Position numbers and translations under genes: made by a program
Part shown: positions 35,488 through 44,610 of the stretch, piece after piece
How the letters are laid out: every line of letters begins with the position of its first letter
How positions within the stretch are numbered: position 1 is the stretch's first letter
Assembly: GCA_934465295.1 (NCBI GenBank)
Contig: CAKSKU010000005.1
Coordinates: 62,001 to 126,000, forward strand
Length of the DNA: 64,000 nt
DNA from: an uncultured Oscillospiraceae bacterium
GTDB taxonomy: Bacteria > Bacillota > Clostridia > Oscillospirales > Ruminococcaceae
Reading direction: 5' to 3'
The notes under the pieces: generated by a model
Seen by the model: the letters and a program-made list of their open reading frames with translations, nothing else
What the model was told of the DNA's origin: nothing
Database searches by the model: none

Positions 35488-36921
35488 ATTATCAATTGCC
35501 TTTAGCTTTCCCGGCATCTCGAACCAGAACGTGCTTCCTACGCCTTTTTCGGAGCGAACACCGAATTCGTAGTTGTGGCGCTGAAGTATCTGCTTTACTA
35601 TCGAAAGTCCAAGTCCCGTGCCGATGACCTCACGCTTGCTCTTTTCGGTGCGGTAGTAGCGGTCGAAGATGAGCGGTATCAGCTCGGGTTCAATGCCTGC
35701 GCCCGTGTCGGTTATCTCAATGCGGACAAGCTTTTTCTTCTTGACGATCTGCGTGATGTAAACGGTCTTGTCCTCGCCCGTGTAGTTGACTGCGTTGTTG
35801 ATAAGGTTGTAGATGACCTGCTGAATTTTGACAGCATCTGCCTTGACGATGAAATCCTGCTCGGCGGAAACGATAAAGTTGTAGCCTTGCTGTTCGGAAA
35901 GCAGAGTGTAACGCTCCATTATGCTCCGTATCGTGTCGGTGATGCAGAACTCCGTTTCGGTTATCTCGAAATTGCCGCTTTCAAGCTTGGAAAGATCGAG
36001 GATATCATTGACAAGCTTCGCAAGACGATCGCTTTCCTCAATGATAACGTTGAGATGCTCGGCACGCTTCTGCGGATTGTCGCCCGAAATATCCCTTATC
36101 ATCTCGGCGTATGCCTTCACCATCGTCAGCGGCGTCCTCAGATCGTGTGATACATTCGCTATAAGATCACGTCGGAGCGTGTCAACTTTTGAAATTTCCT
36201 CCTCCGCACTGTTAAGAGTTTCCGCAAGTATCTCCGTCTCCTCGTAGCCATGCCCGTCAAAGACAACATTGTAGTTCCCCTCGCCCATTTTCTTGGCAGT
36301 TTTCGTAATGCGGACGATAGGCGCTTCAATAACGGACGCAAGGAAGTACGCAATGACAAGTCCGAGTAGAAGAAGGATAATGCCTATCCAGTATATCTGA
36401 CGCTTGATGATGTCGGCGGTCGATTTGAGCGGTGCAAGCGACGTGTTGAGGTAGATATAACCCTCGGGATCATTGACCGAGCCGATGACCATAACGAAAA
36501 GCAGTGTGTTCGTGTTGAATCGGGGATTGTTGACCTCTGCGTAGTAGTAGCCGTTGTTGCTCGACAAAGCTTCGTTCCTGTATTTGAAAAGGTTAAGGCT
36601 GTAAACGCCGTGGATAAGGCAGTTGTTCGCCATCATATCGTAGGAATAGACCGTGTAGCCGTCAGCGTCCTGAATGAGGATACACATATTGTTGTCATAA
36701 GCCGTGTTGTCAAGGTTTTCGGTCGTCAGTCCGTCCTCGTTCCAGCCCTTGAGAATATACGAAGCGATAGAAACGATGTCCTTGGTCTTTTTGCTCTTGT
36801 AGTTTGCTTCAAGTGAAACGCCGAACGTGAACCACAGCAGCGCAAGGATACCCGTTATAAAGATAACAAAGTACAGCCATATCGCCGTTTTTAAGTTCAG
36901 AAAGCTTTTATGTTGTTTCAA
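35485..36921 (-). CDS. Sensor histidine kinase
   Basis: 478 residues. Transmembrane helices at about 12-35 and 176-198 enclose an extracytoplasmic sensor domain of about 140 residues; then HAMP (about 199-250), the phosphoacceptor H259 (VSHDLRTPLTMVKAY), N box (QVIYNLINNAVNYTG), G1 (DTGAGIEPE) and G2 (GTGLGLSI). It starts with TTG at 36921, overlapping the response-regulator gene by 14 bases, so the pair is translationally coupled. Its last residues AIDN and the TGA come from a heptamer repeat, so the native C-terminus may have been altered. The signal is unknown; architecture is PhoR/ResE-like. Confidence 0.9.
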   Translation of the reverse strand: MKQHKSFLNLKTAIWLYFVIFITGILALLWFTFGVSLEANYKSKKTKDIVSIASYILKGWNEDGLTTENLDNTAYDNNMCILIQDADGYTVYSYDMMANNCLIHGVYSLNLFKYRNEALSSNNGYYYAEVNNPRFNTNTLLFVMVIGSVNDPEGYIYLNTSLAPLKSTADIIKRQIYWIGIILLLLGLVIAYFLASVIEAPIVRITKTAKKMGEGNYNVVFDGHGYEETEILAETLNSAEEEISKVDTLRRDLIANVSHDLRTPLTMVKAYAEMIRDISGDNPQKRAEHLNVIIEESDRLAKLVNDILDLSKLESGNFEITETEFCITDTIRSIMERYTLLSEQQGYNFIVSAEQDFIVKADAVKIQQVIYNLINNAVNYTGEDKTVYITQIVKKKKLVRIEITDTGAGIEPELIPLIFDRYYRTEKSKREVIGTGLGLSIVKQILQRHNYEFGVRSEKGVGSTFWFEMPGKLKAIDN

Positions 36922-37579
36922 ACTTATATCCCATTCCTCTCAGAGTCTTGATGAACTTGCGGTATTCACCGAGGGAATTTCGGAGCATTTTTATATGTGT
37001 GTCGACCGTTCTGTCATCGCCGAAGAAGTCATAGCCCCAGACTTCTTCAAGAAGCTTTTCGCGGGAAAGAGCAATGCCCTTGTTCCGCACAAGGTAGAAG
37101 AGCAGGTCATATTCCTTTGGAGTGAGCGAAACAGGCTTGCCGTCAACGCTGACTTCCCTGCCCGTAACGTTGATCTCAAGACCCTCGTAGCGGATGATAT
37201 CCATTGGCTGCTCCTTTGCGGCGGAGCGTTTGAGAACGGCTTTTATCCTCGCAAGAAGCTCCTTCGGGGAGAACGGCTTCACAACATAATCGTCAATGCC
37301 TATCTCAAAGCCGAAAAGCTTGTCGTATTCCTCGCCCCTCGCCGAAAGCATTATAACGGGTATCTGCTTGGTCTTGCGTATCTCCTTTATTGCCGAATAG
37401 CCGTCAAGCCTCGGCATCATTATATCCATAACGATAAGGTCGAAGTCCTCCTTGCGGCAGATCTCGACGGCTTCCATTCCGTCCTCGGCCTCAGTGACCT
37501 CGAAGCCGTCAAATTCGGCGTATTCCTTAATAACATTCCGTATCATTTTTTCATCGTCAACAACAAGTATTCTCTGCAT
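36908..37579 (-). CDS. OmpR/PhoB family response regulator
   Basis: 223 residues. Receiver domain with acidic pair D8/D9, phosphoacceptor D52 (VMDIMMPR), and the usual Ser and Lys (MLSARG, VVKPFSP). The C-terminal winged helix ends LRGMGYKFE, characteristic of OmpR/PhoB DNA binding. ATG 37579 follows AAGGAGA at 8 bases; an upstream extension of 25 codons has no ribosome-binding site. First gene of the two-gene operon with the kinase. Targets unknown. The 350-base gap upstream (37580-37928) contains only the promoter of the divergent gene and AT-rich DNA. Confidence 0.93.
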   Translation of the reverse strand: MQRILVVDDEKMIRNVIKEYAEFDGFEVTEAEDGMEAVEICRKEDFDLIVMDIMMPRLDGYSAIKEIRKTKQIPVIMLSARGEEYDKLFGFEIGIDDYVVKPFSPKELLARIKAVLKRSAAKEQPMDIIRYEGLEINVTGREVSVDGKPVSLTPKEYDLLFYLVRNKGIALSREKLLEEVWGYDFFGDDRTVDTHIKMLRNSLGEYRKFIKTLRGMGYKFETT

Positions 37580-37753
37580 AGTGTCATCTCCTTGATTTTT
37601 AACGAAAGGACGCATAAAACCCGTATGTTTTGTTCGTTTTGTATGACTTTTCAAGCGTCTTTTCCGCCATTTTAATTTAAAAATAAGTTTACCACGAAAA
37701 TATGAAAGATATGTGAAAATTCAGCGTATTTTTAAGCTTTTATTATCATTGCC

Positions 37754-37782
37754 TTGACAAAAAGCGAAAATAAGAGTATCAT
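37754..37782 (+). promoter_or_regulatory. Promoter of the GGDEF-EAL gene
   Basis: TTGACA (37754-37759) and TATCAT (37777-37782), spacer 17 bases. The leader to ATG 37929 is about 140 bases and rich in T; no riboswitch fold was recognised. Confidence 0.75.
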
Positions 37783-37928
37783 TAATTTAGAAATAGTATG
37801 GCAAAATTGACTTGTTTTGTTCAGTTTTACCTTTTGATAGACACCTTTTTATATTCTGCCGCAAAACATGTATATTCAGCAATGCGTCTTTTCAATTGAG
37901 CAGCTATTATTTCAAAGGGGAGAATTAT

Positions 37929-40289
37929 ATGAAGAAAAGTTATACGGGGCTTATCATCGCCCTTTCTTATATAGCGTCGGTGATGGCGGCGCTTATAGTG
38001 GCGGTAAATCTGCCCGAATATATGGCGGCTGTCATTGTGATATATCTTGTGCTGGCGGCTGTTTCGGTCGTTATCCTCTGCGCAGCGATGAAGCGCAATG
38101 AGCGTATGAAGATCGCAAAGCAGAGAAGCTACCTTTCCGACATCGTTCAGAGCCTTAACGCCATGGCTATCGTCTGGGAGAGCAACTTTCACGAGATAGA
38201 GGTAAACTCCGAGCTTACAACGGTAACAGGCTATACCGCCGACGACCTCAGGGACAACGCAAAGAACATTCAGAAGCTCCTCCCGAAGGACGCTTTTGCA
38301 CCAAGCTTACAGGCTATAATCAACAATCGTGACGAGGAGTTCTTCGTTACTTCAAAAACGGGTGCAAAGGTCTGCACTATCTGGAACACCTCGCTTATGT
38401 TCGTCGAAAAGAGGGGCAAGCAGACCCCGAAATATATCCTCCTTTCGATAGGTCATGACCTTTCGGAGAATGCCAAAATGAAAGAAGAGCTTACAAATTA
38501 TGCTCATGCGCTCGCTTCGTCCGAAAGCCGCTTCACAATGGCTATGGAGTATTCGGGCGTAGGTCTTATGCTCAAAGACGCCAACGATTACAGACTTTAT
38601 ACCTCCGAGCAGTTCCGTCAGATGGGCGGCTTCGATTCGGAATATATCGGCTTCGACGAGTTAAAATCACTCATTTACCCCGATGACCGCATTGTTGTCG
38701 AAACATTAAGACGTGCAATGACGGCGCAGACCCCTACAAAGTCGGGCGAGATCTATTCCGTTGAATTCAGAATGAAGCCTAAGAACAGCGATTCCTACCG
38801 CTGGCTCCAGTACCGCTATAAAGTAACTCCCTGCGCAAATATCCTTATGTCAACGATAGGCGGCGCAGTTATCGATATCAACGATGACAGGGAAAAAGAC
38901 CTTATCATCGAAAAAATGGCTTATATCGATGAAGTTACACAAATTTACAACCGAAACAAGTTCATTGTCACGGGTGAAGAAATATTCCATCTTTATGATT
39001 CCGTTGACGGTCAGGAGCTCGACTACTGGATAGTCGTTTTCGATATCGATGATTTCCACATCATCAACGACACCTGCGGATATCAGAACGGCAATATGCT
39101 CCTTAAGGAGTTCGGCTCTATCCTCAATAAGGCTCTCAGCACTCTCGGCGAAAGTTCACTCGGCGCAAGAATAGGCGGCGATAATTTTGCCATTATAGTA
39201 AAGGATAACGGCGATGACGAGCTTCCCGTAAGACTTGTAAAGAGCATACAGAAGGACTTTGCCGCATTCTCCGAGGAGAATTTCGCAACGCAGACAGTTA
39301 CCTGTTCCGCAGGCTACTGCAAAATGTCGGACGGCGGAAACGACTTCCTCCAAGTCCTCGACCGTGCCGAATTCGCACTCTCACATTCGGACGATACAAA
39401 GGGCAGCATAGTCCGCTACGACCGTGAGATACACGATCAGATCATCAAGAGCAACGCTATCGAAAAAGAGCTTGCAAGTGCAATCGAAAACAACGAGCTT
39501 GTACTTTATTATCAGCCGAAGATCGACCTCAACACGGGCAAACTTACGGGTATGGAGGCGCTTATCCGCTGGGTAAAGCCGGACGGCACTATCGTTCCTC
39601 CGGGAAGCTTCATTCCCGTTGCCGAAAGTTCAATGCTCATCACGAAGATAAGCCGCTTCGTTCTTTACACCGCCTGCCGCCAGAACAAGGAATGGCAGGA
39701 TAAGGGTTATCCGCCGATAACGGTTTCGATAAACCTTACGGCTGTTGATTTCTATCAGACCAATGTTACCGAAAATATCAAGAGAGCACTCGAAGAAACG
39801 GGTATGGAACCGCAGTGGCTCGATGTTGAGCTTACCGAATCGCTTGCGCTCAAAGACATCGACCACGCCGTTGCGCAGATGAACGAGATAAAATCACTCG
39901 GCATCAAGCTTTCAATGGACGATTTCGGAACGGGTTATTCTTCACTCAGCTACATTCAGATACTTCCTATCACACTGCTGAAGCTCGACCGCTCGTTCGT
40001 AATGTATCTTGAAGATGATGAAATTTCAAGAGAGATCGTCTCGGCAGTTATAAGAATTGCAAAATCCAAGAAGATAGAGACCATCGCCGAGGGCATCGAA
40101 ACTCCGGGTCAGGTGGATATACTCAAACAGTCGGGCTGCGACCTTGCGCAGGGCTTCTTCTTCGGAAAGCCGATGCCTGCGGATAAGTTTGAGGAATTTA
40201 TGAAGATGAAAGCCGAGCAGGCTAAGCGCGAAGATCAGAAAAAGCTTGCCGAACAGCCCGACAGCGTCTCGGTCGGTGCAGATAAATAA
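37929..40289 (+). CDS. GGDEF-EAL protein, probable cyclic di-GMP phosphodiesterase
   Basis: 786 residues. Two transmembrane helices (about 5-58), then two PAS-like domains (about 75-180 and 200-320, including GYRLY-type and YRWLQYRYKV motifs), a GGDEF domain, and an EAL domain. The cyclase signature reads GGDNF (416-420), with Asn in place of the catalytic glutamate, so cyclase activity is unlikely. The phosphodiesterase motifs are intact: EAL (543-545), ELTES, DDFGTG (664-669), LKLDRSF and AEGIET. It probably hydrolyses cyclic di-GMP in response to a PAS ligand. ATG 37929 follows AAAGGGGAGA. The phosphofructokinase gene begins 34 bases downstream. Confidence 0.88.
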   Translation: MKKSYTGLIIALSYIASVMAALIVAVNLPEYMAAVIVIYLVLAAVSVVILCAAMKRNERMKIAKQRSYLSDIVQSLNAMAIVWESNFHEIEVNSELTTVTGYTADDLRDNAKNIQKLLPKDAFAPSLQAIINNRDEEFFVTSKTGAKVCTIWNTSLMFVEKRGKQTPKYILLSIGHDLSENAKMKEELTNYAHALASSESRFTMAMEYSGVGLMLKDANDYRLYTSEQFRQMGGFDSEYIGFDELKSLIYPDDRIVVETLRRAMTAQTPTKSGEIYSVEFRMKPKNSDSYRWLQYRYKVTPCANILMSTIGGAVIDINDDREKDLIIEKMAYIDEVTQIYNRNKFIVTGEEIFHLYDSVDGQELDYWIVVFDIDDFHIINDTCGYQNGNMLLKEFGSILNKALSTLGESSLGARIGGDNFAIIVKDNGDDELPVRLVKSIQKDFAAFSEENFATQTVTCSAGYCKMSDGGNDFLQVLDRAEFALSHSDDTKGSIVRYDREIHDQIIKSNAIEKELASAIENNELVLYYQPKIDLNTGKLTGMEALIRWVKPDGTIVPPGSFIPVAESSMLITKISRFVLYTACRQNKEWQDKGYPPITVSINLTAVDFYQTNVTENIKRALEETGMEPQWLDVELTESLALKDIDHAVAQMNEIKSLGIKLSMDDFGTGYSSLSYIQILPITLLKLDRSFVMYLEDDEISREIVSAVIRIAKSKKIETIAEGIETPGQVDILKQSGCDLAQGFFFGKPMPADKFEEFMKMKAEQAKREDQKKLAEQPDSVSVGADK

Positions 40290-40323
40290 GAATAAAAATA
40301 AATGTTGAAAGGATTGGTCCAAT

Positions 40324-41409
40324 ATGGCAAAGAAAAGAATCGGTATCCTTACAAGCGGCGGCGACTGCCCGGGTCTTAACGCAACTATCAGAGGCGTGGC
40401 GAAAGCCTGCTTCGAGGAGATGGGCGAGGACAATGTCGAGATCGTCGGAATCCAGAACGGCTATTACGGACTTATCAACAACATCGCAAGAGAGATGAAG
40501 CCGTCCGAATTTTCGGGCATTCTCACTCAGGGCGGAACTATCCTCGGCACAAAACGTCAGCCGTTCAAGATGATGTCCGTTATCGAAGAGGACAACGTTG
40601 ACAAGGTAAAGGCTATGAAAGACACCTACAAGTCTCAGAAGCTTGACTGCCTGCTCACACTCGGCGGCAACGGCACGCACAAGACCGCAAACCTCCTCTC
40701 GCAGGAAGGACTTAACATTATCGGTCTCCCCAAAACTATCGACAACGATATCTTCGGCACGGACGTAACATTCGGCTTCCATACAGCGGTCGATACCGCA
40801 ACGGACGTTATCGACAGACTTCATACCACAGCCGCTTCGCACAGCAGAATTCTCATGGTCGAGATAATGGGCAATAAGGCAGGCTGGCTCACACTCTATT
40901 CGGGCATCGCAGGCGGTGCTGATATCATCGTTATCCCCGAGATACCATATAATACGGAAAGCATCTGCGCAGCTGTCGAAAAACGCTCGAAAGCAGGAAA
41001 GACCTTCTCAATAGTAGCAGTAGCAGAGGGCGCATTCGATCAGGAAGAGGCAAAGCTCAAAAAGAAAGAGCGTGCAAAGCGCAGACAGGAAGCGGGAATC
41101 ACAACCGCAACATCAAGACTTGCCGCACAGGTGCAGGCTGAAACGGGCATCGAAGCAAGAGTCTGTGTTCCGGGACATATGCTCAGAGGCGGCAGTCCGT
41201 CAGCCTATGACAGAGTTCTCGCAACAAAGTTCGGCGTAAGAGCCGCAAGCCTCATCAAATCGGGCAAGTACGGCTACACAGTAGCAATGGTAGACGGAAA
41301 GATCACCGAAAACAAGCTTTCCGACATTGCAGGCAAGACAAAATTCGTGACCCCCGACAACCAGCTTGTCATTACGGCAAAGGAACTTGGGGTTTCGTTC
41401 GGAGAATGA
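40324..41409 (+). CDS. pfkA: 6-phosphofructokinase
   Basis: 361 residues. Phosphorylates fructose 6-phosphate. Motifs: SGGDCPGLNA (11-20), GGNGT (114-118), PKTIDND (136-142), and HTTAASHSR. Gly117 at the position that is Asp in PPi-dependent enzymes argues for ATP, while Lys137 in PKTIDND is the residue found in PPi-type and group III enzymes. Asn116 replaces the usual Asp/Glu. Phosphoryl donor is therefore uncertain. AAAGGA precedes the ATG. It is probably transcribed from the GGDEF-EAL promoter. Confidence 0.92.
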   Translation: MAKKRIGILTSGGDCPGLNATIRGVAKACFEEMGEDNVEIVGIQNGYYGLINNIAREMKPSEFSGILTQGGTILGTKRQPFKMMSVIEEDNVDKVKAMKDTYKSQKLDCLLTLGGNGTHKTANLLSQEGLNIIGLPKTIDNDIFGTDVTFGFHTAVDTATDVIDRLHTTAASHSRILMVEIMGNKAGWLTLYSGIAGGADIIVIPEIPYNTESICAAVEKRSKAGKTFSIVAVAEGAFDQEEAKLKKKERAKRRQEAGITTATSRLAAQVQAETGIEARVCVPGHMLRGGSPSAYDRVLATKFGVRAASLIKSGKYGYTVAMVDGKITENKLSDIAGKTKFVTPDNQLVITAKELGVSFGE

Positions 41410-41416
41410 GTAATAG

Positions 41417-41455
41417 AACGCCGATCATTATAACTGTAATGGTCGGCGTTTGTTA
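41417..41455 (+). terminator. Terminator after pfkA
   Basis: A 14-bp stem, AACGCCGATCATTA (41417-41430) with TAATGGTCGGCGTT (41437-41450), one G-U pair, followed by a short T-rich stretch. The gap to 41626 also holds a possible promoter (TTGCTT 41525-41530, TACAAT 41547-41552, spacer 16). Confidence 0.75.
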
Positions 41456-41626
41456 TAAAACCGCTTTTTCAGAAATTTGACAAAATAGCCTAAAATTTAC
41501 ATATTTTATTGTGATAAATCAATATTGCTTTTTTCTGACAAAATGTTACAATATAAATGTACACATTTATGGAATATAATTCCGCTTGTACAGACATTAT
41601 TTTAACATTGAAAGGAAGCAATTAAA

Positions 41627-42958
41627 ATGGCAATCAGAACATCATCAACCACAGCAAGAAGCAGCTCACATTCAACACAGAGCGCACCTAAAAAATCCTC
41701 ATCGGCTCAGCGTTCGGGTTCAGCATCAAGGTCAAGCGCACCAACGCAGAGCAAGCAGACATCTTCCGCACCAAAGCGTGACACATTCACACGCTCAACG
41801 CCGACAGCAAAGCAGACACCATCAAAGACATCGGCGACATCAACAGCAAAGACAAGCACGGCTTCAAAAAGTTCTCAGGCAAAGACATCGGCCGCAAAGT
41901 CGAACACGACTGCCAAAGCAAGCAGTTCAAAGACCGTTACAAAAGCCAAGTCAAACCCGACTGCAAGCAAAGCAAAACGTGATTCGTTTGAATTTTCTTC
42001 GGAGGCTGTGAAAAAGAGCGTGCAGTCAGCTAAGAGTTCAAAGTCATCGGCAAACAGCAAAGCGACTTCGCAGAATAATAAAAAGAACAGTCAAAATAAA
42101 GCATCAGGTTCTTTGGGTAAGCAAACTGTGTCAACGCCAAAGTCTGAAAAAACATTATCTGAAGCCTTGACCGGGAAAAATATTCAGGGATTAAATGATT
42201 ATCTTAAATCTTTGGAAAACAAATTTGGAACAAAATATGTATTTAATAAGTTTTTCGGTGGTGATAAAACCAAGTATGACCCTGTGAAAAGAGCTTCAAA
42301 AATAGCTAATGTTTCTGTTTCATCGCTTGAACAGGCACAGAACTCAGGCGGAACAGGATGCAAGAAGATAATGAATGCCTATGATCCCACACATAAGCTG
42401 AAAAAAGAAAATATAAGCAAATTTGTTTCATTTAATCAAAACGGCGGTTGGTTTGATGACGGAAAAGCAGCCTGCAAAGCCACATCGTTAGCAATAGTAG
42501 CTTCTATTAATTCAGGTAAAGTTGTTAAACCAACAGAAGTAGGTGCAGATACAGAAGATGGTTTTTTATCTGAACCGAGAAAAAGTATACCCAGTATCTA
42601 TGATGGAGATTTGAATATAACGGTTATTGAGAATAATAACAGTATTAAACCCGAAGAGCAGCTTAATAAAATAAAGGAATCATTATCCAAAGGCGAAGCA
42701 ATATCAGTACAGGTTACAACCAAAACTAATAATCAGCACTGGGTAGTTGTTACGGGAACAGTTGACAACTGCGATATTAAAGACATAAAAACAATAAATG
42801 ACTTAGTGGGTATTGACCCTTGGTACGGCAGTTGTTCACAATCCTCCAATGGTAAAGTGACTATTGATAAAAATGTTAATGCAACAATGAACCTTGGTGA
42901 TAAAAATAAATGTTTGGGCAACAGTAAAGGCTATGGTTATATGACTGCATCAAAATAA
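41627..42958 (+). CDS. Ser/Thr/Lys-rich protein with C39-like cysteine peptidase domain
   Basis: 443 residues. Residues 1 to about 170 are low-complexity Ser/Thr/Lys/Ala with two PKRDTF/AKRDSF motifs (about 50 and 117). Residues 265-443 form a globular domain with a papain-like triad: C283 in AACKATSLAIVAS, H371 in NQHWVVVTG and D397 in GIDPW. There is no signal peptide or transmembrane helix. The second half of the gene is much richer in A+T than its surroundings, suggesting a recombined module. Three lipoprotein-like genes follow on the same strand. It may be an exported effector peptidase or a surface protein; the export route is unknown. Confidence 0.6.
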   Translation: MAIRTSSTTARSSSHSTQSAPKKSSSAQRSGSASRSSAPTQSKQTSSAPKRDTFTRSTPTAKQTPSKTSATSTAKTSTASKSSQAKTSAAKSNTTAKASSSKTVTKAKSNPTASKAKRDSFEFSSEAVKKSVQSAKSSKSSANSKATSQNNKKNSQNKASGSLGKQTVSTPKSEKTLSEALTGKNIQGLNDYLKSLENKFGTKYVFNKFFGGDKTKYDPVKRASKIANVSVSSLEQAQNSGGTGCKKIMNAYDPTHKLKKENISKFVSFNQNGGWFDDGKAACKATSLAIVASINSGKVVKPTEVGADTEDGFLSEPRKSIPSIYDGDLNITVIENNNSIKPEEQLNKIKESLSKGEAISVQVTTKTNNQHWVVVTGTVDNCDIKDIKTINDLVGIDPWYGSCSQSSNGKVTIDKNVNATMNLGDKNKCLGNSKGYGYMTASK

Positions 42959-42979
42959 TTTTAATAGTGAGGTTTTTAT

Positions 42980-43768
42980 ATGAAAAACAAAGCGATATAT
43001 CTCCTATGTGCAATCTGTTTTATGTTGACCGCTTGCGGAAGGACAGATGACAATGTGCAGGAATATGTAAAAAAAGAAATAACCACAGTGATGACCACAG
43101 AAGCAACGGAAACCGAAAAGGTTTCCGTTGCTTCAAAATCCGAAACAACGACCACAGCACCGACCGAAACAACGGTTATCACAACAACAAAATCAACACC
43201 AGTAACGACCTTTGACGAGAACGATGAAATTCTTGTCAGGGGGCAGGAATTTGCGGAAGCTTATGCTGAAATGTCGTGGAATTATTTACACGGTGCGGCT
43301 TGGGATGACTATTTAAATACACCTTATTTTGATTTTGATGATAAAAGCGAAGGCAATTATTATGAATATGATGGAATGCCTTTTTACAGGCTTCTGATAA
43401 CCGACTATACATACGATGAGCTTATAGCTTATATCAAAAGCTTTTTATCCGAAGAATTATATCAGGACGGAATGTGGAAAATCGGAAGCTTTATCGTTGG
43501 CAAGGATAACAGCATTTACGTTAATGGGAATGAACCGACCTTTATATATCAGGCACGCAATGAACACGCTCACATTATAGGCTACACCGAAAACGATGAC
43601 GGCAGTGTTACTTACGACTGCTTTGCTAAAACTACCGAAGAAGATGATGATGACCTTTATTTTTCATTCACATTAAATACTGACGGGAAGCTTTGCGGTA
43701 GTTTTAATGCAACTTCAGATATGGAACTTCGACTTTTTTCCGACACTTTTTATAGTGATGAAACTTGA
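42980..43768 (+). CDS. Tandem lipoprotein A, possible IseA-like inhibitor
   Basis: 262 residues. Signal peptide with lipobox MLTAC (C19), a Thr/Glu-rich linker to about residue 75, then a globular domain beginning FDENDEILVRGQEFAEAYAE. The stretch YRLLITDYTYDELIAYIKSF, with ENDDGSVTYDCFAKT later, recalls IseA-type inhibitors of cell-wall DL-endopeptidases; this is a weak resemblance by eye. It starts 21 bases after the C39-like gene. Its mature domain is about 80 percent identical by eye to that of the next gene. Confidence 0.65.
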   Translation: MKNKAIYLLCAICFMLTACGRTDDNVQEYVKKEITTVMTTEATETEKVSVASKSETTTTAPTETTVITTTKSTPVTTFDENDEILVRGQEFAEAYAEMSWNYLHGAAWDDYLNTPYFDFDDKSEGNYYEYDGMPFYRLLITDYTYDELIAYIKSFLSEELYQDGMWKIGSFIVGKDNSIYVNGNEPTFIYQARNEHAHIIGYTENDDGSVTYDCFAKTTEEDDDDLYFSFTLNTDGKLCGSFNATSDMELRLFSDTFYSDET

Positions 43769-43784
43769 TCTTTTGGGTGGTTAT

Positions 43785-44594
43785 ATGAAAAATAAAGCAA
43801 TATTTTTATTATGCGCAGCTTGCCTTGCAATGACAGCCTGCGGAAAGACAGTCGACACTTCACAGGAAAGCACGACGGAAGAAACAACGGTCACAGAAGA
43901 AACGGAAACCGAAACAGTTTCCGAAACAACGACCGCGGCACCGACCGAAACAACGGTTATCACCACAACAAGACCTACTCCCGAAACGACATTTGACGAG
44001 AACGATGAGATCCTTGTCAGGGGTCAAGAGTTTGCGGAAGCTTATGCCAAAATGTACTGGGACTATCTTTGCGGTGCGGCTTGGGAAGACTATTTGAATA
44101 CGCCGTATTTCGATTTTGACGATAAAAGCGAGGGCAATTATTTTGAAGATGACGGAAATATGCCTGCTGCCGAGGGCGTGACCTTCGACCCCATACCGTA
44201 TTACAAATTATTGATCACTGATTATACTTACGATGAGCTTATAGCTTATATCAAAAGCTTTTATTCAGATGAATTGTTTGAAGAATTCAAACAGAATTAT
44301 TTAATTGGTGGTTTATTTACGGGCAAGGATAACTGCATTTATGTAAACGGAAACGAACCGACTTTTATATATCAGATGCGCAATGAACACGCTCACATTA
44401 TAGGATATACCGAAAATGATGACGGAAGCGTTACTTACGACTGCTTTGCTAAAACTACCGAGGAAGATGATGACGATCTTTATTTTTCGTTCACTTTAAA
44501 CGCTGACGGAAAGCTTTGCGGTGATTTCGATATTTCTTTGGAAAATGAGCTTGGACTTTTTTCCGATACCTATTATTGTGATGATGAAACTTGA
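43785..44594 (+). CDS. Tandem lipoprotein B, paralogue of A
   Basis: 269 residues. Signal peptide with lipobox MTAC (C19) and the same linker and domain as its upstream neighbour, with an 11-residue insertion around AAEGVTFDPI and a different FKQNYLIGG segment. The start ATG 43785 follows GGGTGG, 16 bases after the preceding stop. The bases before its start (GATGAAACTTGATCTTT) recur before the third gene, marking the duplication joint. Confidence 0.7.
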   Translation: MKNKAIFLLCAACLAMTACGKTVDTSQESTTEETTVTEETETETVSETTTAAPTETTVITTTRPTPETTFDENDEILVRGQEFAEAYAKMYWDYLCGAAWEDYLNTPYFDFDDKSEGNYFEDDGNMPAAEGVTFDPIPYYKLLITDYTYDELIAYIKSFYSDELFEEFKQNYLIGGLFTGKDNCIYVNGNEPTFIYQMRNEHAHIIGYTENDDGSVTYDCFAKTTEEDDDDLYFSFTLNADGKLCGDFDISLENELGLFSDTYYCDDET

Positions 44595-44610
44595 TCTTTC
44601 GGGCGATATT

